Made by a program: the position numbers and the translations under genes
Shown: in pieces, positions 35,264-42,384 of the stretch
Layout of the letters: each line of letters opens with the position of its first letter
How positions within the stretch are numbered: the stretch's first letter is position 1
Notes under the pieces: model-generated
What the model saw: the letters and a program-made list of their open reading frames with translations, nothing else
What the model was told of the DNA's origin: nothing
The model's database searches: none
From: Pseudomonas sp. NFACC02
Lineage (GTDB): Bacteria; Pseudomonadota; Gammaproteobacteria; Pseudomonadales; Pseudomonadaceae
Length of the DNA: 57,422 nucleotides
Assembly (NCBI RefSeq): GCF_900110765.1
Contig: NZ_FOEO01000035.1
Location: 1 to 57,422, forward strand
Direction: 5' to 3'

Positions 35264-36009
35264 TTGCTGAAACGTCCTTCCAGGCGATGGCGCGAGCCAG
35301 GGTGAATCAGGCGCGCGGCGGTCACCGGCTGACGCCCTGACCAGGTGCGACGACGCACCAGCAGGCACGGTTCGCCTCTCTCGATTTGCAGCAGCTTGCA
35401 CTCGTCAGGCTCGGCCAGAATGGCCTCCACCACGTGCTCGCCTTCTGTCAGCGGAGCGACCTGATTGAGGTACGCGTACGGCGTCTGCAGGGTGAAATCC
35501 TGCTGCAAATAATCCGGCGCGACCAGGGCATTGACGAAACGGTCCTCGATTTGCACGGGAATGTCATTTTCGAAATGCACGATCAATGAATGAAACACGC
35601 GCTGACCCTCACGCATGTCCAGCGCCAGCGCGCGCTCCGAGCCCGCCGCTTCTTCGCAGAGGATGATCACCTGGCACGTGTGCGTATGGCCGCGCGCGGC
35701 GATTTCATCGGCGATATTGTGGACTTCGAACAGCGCGGACTGGGTCTTGGGTTCGGCGACGAACGTGCCCACGCCTTGCATGCGCACAAGCATGCCCTCG
35801 GCGGTCATCTCGCGCAGAGCACGGTTGATGGTCATGCGGCTGAAGCCCAACTGAGTCACCAGTTCGCTTTCGGACGGCACGCGATGATGCGGCGGCCAGG
35901 TTCCGTTCTGAATCTGCTGAGTGATCATCTGCTTCACGCGGGCGTAAAGCGGCGCCGGACTGTCACCCATCTGGGCGGCCAGCGGAGAATTGGCAGGCGG
36001 AGTCGGCAC
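35260..36009 (-). CDS. hutC: GntR-family repressor of histidine utilisation
   Basis: A 249-residue HutC-type regulator. The winged helix-turn-helix (about residues 20-90) has RVPSESELVTQLGFSRMTINRALREMTAEGMLVRMQGVGTFVAEP. A UTRA ligand domain follows, which binds urocanate in known HutC proteins and releases the operator. The GTG start is preceded by AAGGA six bases upstream; an ATG at codon 14 is the alternative. It is divergent from hutF, and the space between contains a site resembling the HutC operator. Confidence 0.94.
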   Translation of the reverse strand: MPTPPANSPLAAQMGDSPAPLYARVKQMITQQIQNGTWPPHHRVPSESELVTQLGFSRMTINRALREMTAEGMLVRMQGVGTFVAEPKTQSALFEVHNIADEIAARGHTHTCQVIILCEEAAGSERALALDMREGQRVFHSLIVHFENDIPVQIEDRFVNALVAPDYLQQDFTLQTPYAYLNQVAPLTEGEHVVEAILAEPDECKLLQIERGEPCLLVRRRTWSGRQPVTAARLIHPGSRHRLEGRFSK

Positions 36010-36088
36010 AGAAAAATCCTTGTTATAGCGTAAAAGACGAAGGCTAACGGCGTCGTGTGGCGCTCACGCTAACCATTTAAACGTTCTA

Positions 36089-36102
36089 CGACAAGCTTGT
36101 CG
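36089..36102. promoter_or_regulatory. Perfect 14-bp palindrome in the hutC-hutF gap
   Basis: CGACAAGCTTGTCG is fully symmetric and lies about 80 bases upstream of both divergent genes. A second inverted repeat, CAGAC-AAAC-GTCTG (36115-36128), follows. Either could bind a regulator of hutC or hutF, but neither matches TGTA-N2-TACA. Confidence 0.4.
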
Positions 36103-36105
36103 CAG

Positions 36106-36142
36106 TTTACCGGGCAGACAAACGTCTGTATATGTATAGACA
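36106..36142 (+). promoter_or_regulatory. Candidate hutF promoter with overlapping HutC site
   Basis: TTTACC (36106-36111) and TATATG (36129-36134) are 17 bases apart and could serve as -35 and -10. TGTATAGACA (36133-36142) follows, differing by one base from TGTA-N2-TACA. It would cover the transcription start, a classic repressor position, 24 bases before the hutF ATG. Confidence 0.5.
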
Positions 36143-36166
36143 ATTTCACGCGAAGGGTGCGAAGTA

Positions 36167-37531
36167 ATGTCCGTTTTCTTTGCCGAACGAGCGTTATTGC
36201 CTGCTGGTTGGGCCAATAACGTGCGTTTCGAGGTTGGCGCCGATGGCTTGTTGGCCCACGTCCAGACCGATGCTGAGCGTCATGGCGCTGAACTGATCAA
36301 CGGTCCAGTGGTGCCGGGCATGCCAAACCTGCACTCCCACGCCTTCCAGCGCGCGATGGCCGGCCTTGCGGAAGTGGCGGGCAACCCGAACGACAGTTTC
36401 TGGACCTGGCGTGACCTGATGTATCGCCTTGTCGGGCAGATCAGCCCGGAGCAACTGGGCGTTATCGCGCGCCAGTTGTACATCGAAATGCTCAAAGGCG
36501 GCTTTACCTCGGTGGCGGAATTTCACTACGTCCACCAGAACACGACCGGCCAGCCGTATGCAAACCCGGCGGAACTGGCGTTGCAGGTCAGTCAGGCGGC
36601 CGCCTCGGTCGGGATTGGCATGACGCTGTTGCCTGTGCTGTACACGCACTCCGGGTTTGGCGGGCTTGCCCCGAATGAAGGTCAGCGTCGCTTCATCAAC
36701 AGCACCGATGGCTATCTCGATCTGCAATCACGCTTGAAACCCCTTATCGATGCACAGCCGGCCCAAGCGCTGGGCCTGTGCTTTCACTCGCTGCGTGCGG
36801 TCACGCCGCAACAGATCAGCGATGTGATGGCGGCCAGCGACACGCAGTGCCCGGTTCATATCCATATCGCCGAGCAGCAGAAAGAAGTCGACGACTGCCT
36901 GGCCTGGAGCGGGCGTCGGCCCTTGCAATGGCTGTACGACAATGTGGCGGTCGATGAGCGCTGGTGTCTGGTGCATGCGACCCACGCCGAGACCGATGAA
37001 GTCGCTTCGATGGCTAAAAGCGGTGCAGTGGCCGGGCTGTGCCTGACGACTGAAGCCAACCTGGGCGACGGTATCTTTCCGGCGGTCGATTACATCACGC
37101 AAGGCGGCCGCTGGGGCATTGGATCCGACAGCCATGTTTCGTTGAGCGTCGTCGAGGAACTGCGCTGGCTGGAGTATGGCCAGCGTTTACGCGACCAACG
37201 CCGGAATCGTCTGTATCGGCCGGACCAGCCGATGGTAGGCCGCACCCTGTACGACGCTGCGCTGCTTGGCGGGGCTCAGGCGATGGGGCAGCCGACAGGT
37301 GCGCTGGAAGTCGGCAAGCGCGCGGATTGGTTGGTCCTGGATGGCAACGATCCGTACCTGGCCACGGCGTCAGGCGACGCGATCCTCAATCGTTGGCTGT
37401 TCGGTGGCAGCGATCGGCAGGTACGTGACGTGATGGTCAACGGTCGTTGGGTGATCCGCGACGGTCGACACGCCGATGAGGCCGAGAGCAGCAGGGCGTT
37501 TGCGCAGGTATTGCGGGACTTGTTGGGTTGA
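36167..37531 (+). CDS. hutF: Formimidoylglutamate deiminase
   Basis: A 454-residue amidohydrolase that converts N-formimino-glutamate to N-formylglutamate and ammonia. The metal-binding HxH is in MPNLHSHAFQRAMAG (His56 and His58). Other family marks are FWTWRDLMYRLVGQ, HIHIAEQQKEVDDC, LVHATHAETDE and GSDSHVSLSVVEELRWLEYGQR. It stands alone as a plus-strand gene divergent from hutCD. Its product is the substrate of HutG. Confidence 0.96.
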   Translation: MSVFFAERALLPAGWANNVRFEVGADGLLAHVQTDAERHGAELINGPVVPGMPNLHSHAFQRAMAGLAEVAGNPNDSFWTWRDLMYRLVGQISPEQLGVIARQLYIEMLKGGFTSVAEFHYVHQNTTGQPYANPAELALQVSQAAASVGIGMTLLPVLYTHSGFGGLAPNEGQRRFINSTDGYLDLQSRLKPLIDAQPAQALGLCFHSLRAVTPQQISDVMAASDTQCPVHIHIAEQQKEVDDCLAWSGRRPLQWLYDNVAVDERWCLVHATHAETDEVASMAKSGAVAGLCLTTEANLGDGIFPAVDYITQGGRWGIGSDSHVSLSVVEELRWLEYGQRLRDQRRNRLYRPDQPMVGRTLYDAALLGGAQAMGQPTGALEVGKRADWLVLDGNDPYLATASGDAILNRWLFGGSDRQVRDVMVNGRWVIRDGRHADEAESSRAFAQVLRDLLG

Positions 37532-37560
37532 GTCGCCGGATTGACGGGGATGAATAACCT

Positions 37561-37738
37561 GTAGGCGCGCGCTTGCTCGAAATTGCGGTCTGCCGGTCGA
37601 CATCACATTGCCTGATGCATCGCAGTCGCTTGTGTAGGAGCGCGCTTGCCCGCGAATCGCGGACCGTCTGTGACGAATGTATCGCCTGACGCACCGCAAT
37701 CGTCTGGATGCGGCCCATACCAAGCGCGCTCCTACAGG
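37561..37738. repeat. REP cluster downstream of hutF
   Basis: Two units in a row: a degenerate one (37561-37630, GTAGGCGCGCGCTTGCTCGA) and a normal left arm at about 37633 whose right partner ends CAAGCGCGCTCCTACAGG. The right arm is interrupted by GTCTGGATGCGGCCCATAC, a phrase that recurs near 57210. Confidence 0.8.
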
Positions 37739-37747
37739 GACGTGGCG

Positions 37748-38332
37748 CTATTGAACGGGCTTGGCGATCTTCGAGTCCTCCACCCGCCAGATCAACCGGG
37801 TGGTGTCATACCCCTGTTGCTGCGCCTTCATCAGCAGCTCGTTGCGGGTCTTGTCATCGACATGCGCCGTGCGCGACAGCAGCCACAGGTATTTACGGTT
37901 CGGGTTGCCGACGATCGCGAGCTTGTAGTCGTCGCTGACGTCGAGCACCCAGTAATTGCCTTTCGCAACCCCGGGCAGCAGCCGTGAGAACCAGTTATCG
38001 AACACAACCCACAGCTTGTCGGTCTTGCCTTCGACCTGAGGCGACGCAGTACCCGTGGCTTCCTCCCACTTGCCTTCCATCGTCCGGCAGCGGTTGGTTA
38101 CGGCAATGTTCCCGTCGGGTTTGAGCGTGTAGTGCGCCTCGGATTGTGCGCAGTTGCGCTGGAAAAACATCGGCAGTCGCGCCAGTTCGTACCATGTGCC
38201 CTGATAACGCTTCAGGTCCACATGGTCCTCGGTTCTCGGCGCCATCGATTCTCCTGGCGTCGAAGAACACGCTGTCAGCCACAACGCTGCCATCGCCAGG
38301 GCACCTGCGCGGATCATGCGTGAGATTGTCAT
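37748..38332 (-). CDS. blc: Outer-membrane lipocalin
   Basis: A 194-residue bacterial lipocalin. An N-terminal lipoprotein signal with lipobox LTAC (Cys at about 22) is followed by the lipocalin signature YQGTWYELARLPMFFQRNC, the central NRCRTMEGKWEEATGTA and the C-terminal YLWLLSRTAHVDDKTRNEL. Bacterial Blc proteins bind lysophospholipids or fatty acids at the outer membrane and may serve membrane repair. The ATG overlaps the stop of the preceding lipoprotein gene (ATGA), so the two are translated together. Confidence 0.92.
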   Translation of the reverse strand: MTISRMIRAGALAMAALWLTACSSTPGESMAPRTEDHVDLKRYQGTWYELARLPMFFQRNCAQSEAHYTLKPDGNIAVTNRCRTMEGKWEEATGTASPQVEGKTDKLWVVFDNWFSRLLPGVAKGNYWVLDVSDDYKLAIVGNPNRKYLWLLSRTAHVDDKTRNELLMKAQQQGYDTTRLIWRVEDSKIAKPVQ

Positions 38333-38583
38333 TTGAGCCCCTGACCCGAATACAGAACCACTTTGTCGGCGGCGTATTGAACGCTGATGAACGTCTTTTG
38401 ATCGCCCCACGTGCAGCTCGACATCCCCAGTGCTCCCGAGCACTCGGTCGGGCTGCCGAGCAGTTGCTCGATCTCGGCCTTGGACATGCCCGCCGAGATT
38501 TTCGAATAGTTTTCCTGATTGATTTTGCTGCATGCGGCCAGCAGCACGCAAAACGACAGCAACATAAGAGAGCGCAAAGACAT
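38329..38583 (-). CDS. Small DUF3862-type lipoprotein
   Basis: An 84-residue lipoprotein with signal MSLRSLMLLSFCVLLAAC, the lipobox Cys at position 18, then SKINQENYSKISAGMSKAEIEQLLGSPTEC and CTWGDQKTFISVQYAADKV. This is the BLIP/SmpA-like fold of DUF3862 proteins. Two further Cys (in PTEC and SCTW) could form a disulfide. Function is not established. Coupled to the lipocalin gene by a four-base overlap. Confidence 0.82.
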   Translation of the reverse strand: MSLRSLMLLSFCVLLAACSKINQENYSKISAGMSKAEIEQLLGSPTECSGALGMSSCTWGDQKTFISVQYAADKVVLYSGQGLK

Positions 38584-38865
38584 GGGTGAAGCTCCTGAAT
38601 CGAGAGGGGGCGACGTCACAGTGACACACCGTGGGCGCATACACTGGCGTGATGCCGAAAGCTTAGAAGAGAAAAGGGCGGATCTGGTTCCGTAACGACG
38701 TGGATCGCGCATGCCGACATCGGCATCGCCCGCAGCGTGCTTTTGATTCTGGCCGTAGGCCGGAGCAAGCTTGCTCGTCCTCCAGGCAAAAGCGGTGCTG
38801 CCGACACAGGTCCGCTTCTGCTGAAGGATATGTGATGTCCTACGCAGATCTGCTTCTGCCACAGG

Positions 38866-39065
38866 CGTAGGAGCGCGCTTGCCCGCGATCTGCCGCGAAG
38901 CGGCAGCAAACCCAGACGATTCGGTTATGCCTGACACTCCGCATGCCCAGGTCTTGCTGCCGGTTCCCGGTAGTAAACTCAGGCGACTTGGCCGTTTCAG
39001 GCACATCGAGTGCACAGGATTTGCTGCCGGTTCCCGGCAGATCGCGGGACAAGCCACGCTCCTAC
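38866..39065. repeat. Composite REP region upstream of the lipoprotein pair
   Basis: The 563-base gap 38584-39146 has no credible gene. A left arm starting CGTAGGAGCGCGCTTGCC and a right arm ending GACAAGCCACGCTCCTACA, of different arm classes, flank about 160 bases. Inside, TTGCTGCCGGTTCCCGG occurs twice (about 38953 and 39016). The proximal part (38584-38865) holds the lipoprotein gene upstream region, in which I see no recognisable site. Confidence 0.75.
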
Positions 39066-39146
39066 ACTCTTCGGTCAGCAGCGGACTGCGAAAGCGCGTT
39101 TGATTCTGAGCAGAGGCCTTCGGCAAGAAGCTGAACGTCCGTGGGC

Positions 39147-39749
39147 CTAGAACCGCGATCCACGCTCCTTCAGGAACTCCATTTCCTCAGCTGTGGACTC
39201 ACGCCCCAACACCTCGTTGCGATGCGGAAAGCGGCCGAAACGTTCGATCACCGCGCGGTGTTTCTTCGCGTAATCCAGCGTCTGGCAAAAGTATTCGCGG
39301 TCGGTCGAAGGCAGCAGCGGCAGAAGGTCGGTGAAGCGGCGGATGGCTTCGTCCTGGGCGTCCAGCTGTTCGGTGTGCTCGAGCACCAGATAGATAAAGG
39401 TGCGTTGTATCGGCGTCAGCGCCAGATCGCGCTCAAGCTTGAGGCCGTGTTTGACCAGCGCCTGAGCCCGACTGTCGCCTGCATAAGCCTTGGGTGAGTC
39501 GCGAAAAATCATGCGCGGCAGTTGATCGAGCAGCAACACTAGCGCCAGCCAGCCTTGGGGCGTTTCGGTCCACTCGGACAGCCCACCCTGGAGGGCCTGT
39601 TCGACCAGTCCACCGAAGCGGTGCAACGCATCGGTGTCCTGGGATTTTTTCTTGCCGAACCAGAGTTTGTTTTTTGCCTTGGCTGTCTCGGCGGGTGATT
39701 CGGCAGAACCGAACCACCAGTCCAACAGCGGCAGCCAGGGCGCGCTCAT
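39147..39749 (-). CDS. DUF924-family protein
   Basis: A 200-residue soluble protein of the DUF924 family: LLDWWFGSAESPAE and KNKLWFGKKKSQDTDALHRFGGLVEQAL at the start, LALVLLLDQLPRMIFRDSPKAYAGDSRAQALVKHGL in the middle and ALIERFGRFPHRNEVLGRESTAEEMEFL-like ending. It is mainly helical, with repeats resembling TPR folds. No enzymatic role is known. It starts six bases after the fbp stop, so the two are very likely co-transcribed. Confidence 0.88.
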   Translation of the reverse strand: MSAPWLPLLDWWFGSAESPAETAKAKNKLWFGKKKSQDTDALHRFGGLVEQALQGGLSEWTETPQGWLALVLLLDQLPRMIFRDSPKAYAGDSRAQALVKHGLKLERDLALTPIQRTFIYLVLEHTEQLDAQDEAIRRFTDLLPLLPSTDREYFCQTLDYAKKHRAVIERFGRFPHRNEVLGRESTAEEMEFLKERGSRF

Positions 39750-39755
39750 GATGGC

Positions 39756-40766
39756 TTACGCTTTGTGATACGAAGTCGCGCGTTCAACTTCTTCTTTAGA
39801 ACCCAGGAACACCGCTACACGCTGGTGCAGGCCTTCGGGCTGAATGTCGAGAATGCGCTGATGGCCGTCGGTGGACGCGCCGCCCGCTTGCTCCACCAGG
39901 AACGACATCGGGTTGGCTTCGTACATCAGACGCAGCTTGCCCGGCTTGGAAGGCTCGCGAGCATCGCGTGGGTACATGAACAGGCCGCCACGGGTCAGGA
40001 TGCGGTGTACGTCGGCAACCATCGCCGCGACCCAGCGCATGTTGTAGTTCTTTTTCAGCGGGCCTTCTTCACCGGCCAGCAGTTCTTCGACGTAGCGCTT
40101 GACCGGGGCTTCCCAGTGACGCTGGTTGGACATGTTGACGGCGAATTCCTGTGTGGTTTCAGGAATGCGGATGTCTTCGTGGCTCAGGACGAAACTGCCC
40201 ATCTCACGGTCCAGGGTGAAACCTTTGACGCCGTGGCCCAGCGTCAGGACCAGCATGGTCTGCGGGCCATAGATCGCGTAGCCGGCGGCCACCTGTTGCG
40301 TGCCTGGCTGCAGAAAGGCTTTTTCGTTCAGTGCTTCGTTCTGGCTCAGGTATTCGTTCGGGCAGCGCAATACCGAGAAGATGGTGCCGACCGGGGCGTT
40401 GATGTCGATGTTCGAAGAACCGTCCAGTGGGTCAAACACCAGGAGGTACGCACCCTTCGGGTATTTGCCAGGAATCTGGTAGGCGTTGTCCATCTCTTCC
40501 GACGCCATGCCAGCCAGGTGACCGCCCCACTCGTTGGCTTCGAGCAGGATTTCGTTGGACATCACGTCCAGTTTCTTCTGCACTTCGCCTTGGACGTTTT
40601 CAGTACCCATGCTGCCCAGCACGCCACCCAGGGCGCCTTTGGAGACTGCATGGCTGATTTCCTTGCACGCACGCGCCACCACTTCGATAAGGAAGCGCAG
40701 ATCGGCAGGAGTGTTGTTGCTGCGGGTCTGCTCAATCAGATAGCGACTCAGGGTAACGCGGGACAT
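39756..40766 (-). CDS. fbp: Class 1 fructose-1,6-bisphosphatase
   Basis: A 336-residue magnesium-dependent enzyme that dephosphorylates fructose 1,6-bisphosphate, the committed gluconeogenic step. The metal site FDPLDGSSNIDINAPVGTIFS begins at about residue 111. MASEEMDN and the C-terminal LRLMYEANPMSFLVEQAGGAS are class I marks. The ATG giving MSRVTLSRYL is standard; a longer reading adds 12 unconserved residues. Confidence 0.96.
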   Translation of the reverse strand: MSRVTLSRYLIEQTRSNNTPADLRFLIEVVARACKEISHAVSKGALGGVLGSMGTENVQGEVQKKLDVMSNEILLEANEWGGHLAGMASEEMDNAYQIPGKYPKGAYLLVFDPLDGSSNIDINAPVGTIFSVLRCPNEYLSQNEALNEKAFLQPGTQQVAAGYAIYGPQTMLVLTLGHGVKGFTLDREMGSFVLSHEDIRIPETTQEFAVNMSNQRHWEAPVKRYVEELLAGEEGPLKKNYNMRWVAAMVADVHRILTRGGLFMYPRDAREPSKPGKLRLMYEANPMSFLVEQAGGASTDGHQRILDIQPEGLHQRVAVFLGSKEEVERATSYHKA

Positions 40767-40993
40767 GGAGAGCTCCGAAGAAGGGGGATAAAAAACGGGC
40801 ACAGTTTAACGCGTGTAGCGACTTAATACTGCCTGTCAGACCGACTGGGTAGTGATTGAGTTCACGGGCTACAGAATCGTAAACGCTCCACAATGACAAG
40901 ACGGTGTACATTCTCTGCGTTTTTCGGGTCCGGGATCGCTTCAGCCAGCGCAACAGCACCCGCTTAACAAAACCCGCTTAACAACACCGAACG

Positions 40994-42367
40994 TTATTTA
41001 AGACGGGATGCGCGGAGTGTGCCAATCGCCATCCAGCCCAGGAAAATCACCCCGAGCACCAGCACGCCCCACAGCCCCATGCGTTTCCAGTCGGGCCCCG
41101 CAGCCACGGGCGCCGCAGGTGCGGGAACCGCGACAGGCGTTACCGCCAGCTTTGCGCTGCCCAGTGCGGCAAGTTTCTCCGGCGTCACGCCCGGCACCAA
41201 GGTTGACAGGGGCAGGTTGGCGCCCTTTATCGTTGCGTTGCCGATGGCGAGGCTATAAGGCGGTGCACCACGGCCGAGGAACACCAACTGCGTGGCACGG
41301 ACCGCGAAGCTCAACTTCGGTGCGTCGTTGCCCAGACCGCCGCCGCGATCATCGACCTCCAGCTTCAATTGCTGCACCACATTGCCCGGCAACTCCATCT
41401 CGTCCTGCACCACGTCCCGACCATTCTGGGTCAGCCGATAGAGCAGGCCGCTGTCGATCAGTTGCCACGGCGCGGTGTTGTCGCGGCGTGCATACAAGGT
41501 CGCAGGTGCAAGGCTGTTGGGCTGCGCGATGGCGATTTTCACGCGTTCGAGCGGCAGGGCAACCGGCAGTTGCCAGACATACACGCCTGGCTTCTCGACG
41601 CTGCCGTTGATGCTCGGCGACCAACTCAGGGGCATGACACCGGGGCGCGTGCTGATCAGTTCCGCGGACGCGAGCGTCGGGGCGGTTTGCGGCGAGGTCC
41701 ATAACAGACGCAGGTAGCGGGCTTGACGTCCCGGCAAGGTCACAACGCGCTGCTCGACCAGCTCATCAGCAAACGACAGCCGGGCCACCTGGCCTTCGCC
41801 CCAGCGCTCCCAGCGCTGAAGGTCGTCGCTGGCCTCAATACTGAATCGCTGAAAGCCTTCGCGTTCGGTGCTCCAGTCGAGCACGAGTTGATCTAGCGGC
41901 GCGTTAATGGCGCTGGTGTCGAGCAGCCAGCCTCGCAGGATTTCTTCACCGGCCTCGATTTCGCCCTGAGGCTGCACCTCTACCAGCGTGCCCGTCGTCG
42001 TGCGCTCGACACGGATCTTCGGTTCGGCGTCCCTGGCGTCATCGCTGTTGTAGAGCGGAAACCACTTCACCGCGACCGGCGTCTGGTCTTCCTGAGCCGG
42101 GGGCTGGCTGAACGTCAGCGCGTAGGGTTGGGCCTGGCCGTCAGCATTGAAAACGCGCACATCGTTGAGTGTGCTTTGTCGTGCGTTCAACTGGAGCGCC
42201 AGAGGCAATTCAAGCCGGTACCACGGGCCTTCGCCGCTGAGCGTGAGCGGCACATGATGGCTGAAGTCGTCGGGTAGATCCTCAGTCTGAACCTGGGCGT
42301 TTGCCAGTTGCGCTACGGACAGCAAGACGCTGAACACAGCGGTCGTGATGAGAGACTGACGAATCAA
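40994..42367 (-). CDS. DUF3999-family exported membrane protein
   Basis: A 457-residue protein with an N-terminal signal peptide (about 1-24, ending LANAQ), a large periplasmic beta-rich domain, and a C-terminal membrane helix (LWGVLVLGVIFLGWMAIGTL) with a short Arg/Lys tail. The sequence EGPWYRLELPLALQLNARQSTLNDVRVFN is typical of DUF3999. It starts 17 bases after the DUF2339 stop, and these two families are usually found together, so they probably form one envelope complex of unknown role. A 14-base phrase ending in CGCTTAACAA is repeated in tandem (40958-40984) just before its end. Confidence 0.85.
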   Translation of the reverse strand: MIRQSLITTAVFSVLLSVAQLANAQVQTEDLPDDFSHHVPLTLSGEGPWYRLELPLALQLNARQSTLNDVRVFNADGQAQPYALTFSQPPAQEDQTPVAVKWFPLYNSDDARDAEPKIRVERTTTGTLVEVQPQGEIEAGEEILRGWLLDTSAINAPLDQLVLDWSTEREGFQRFSIEASDDLQRWERWGEGQVARLSFADELVEQRVVTLPGRQARYLRLLWTSPQTAPTLASAELISTRPGVMPLSWSPSINGSVEKPGVYVWQLPVALPLERVKIAIAQPNSLAPATLYARRDNTAPWQLIDSGLLYRLTQNGRDVVQDEMELPGNVVQQLKLEVDDRGGGLGNDAPKLSFAVRATQLVFLGRGAPPYSLAIGNATIKGANLPLSTLVPGVTPEKLAALGSAKLAVTPVAVPAPAAPVAAGPDWKRMGLWGVLVLGVIFLGWMAIGTLRASRLK

Positions 42368-42384
42368 CTGCGGGCTCCTGAGCG

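Noticed and set aside
40732..40959. Possible 75-codon minus-strand gene before fbp
   Set aside because: It overlaps the fbp start in another frame and has no ribosome site or conserved features.
40958..40984. Two tandem copies of ACCCGCTTAACAA
   Set aside because: Only two short copies near a gene end; too little to call a regulatory repeat.
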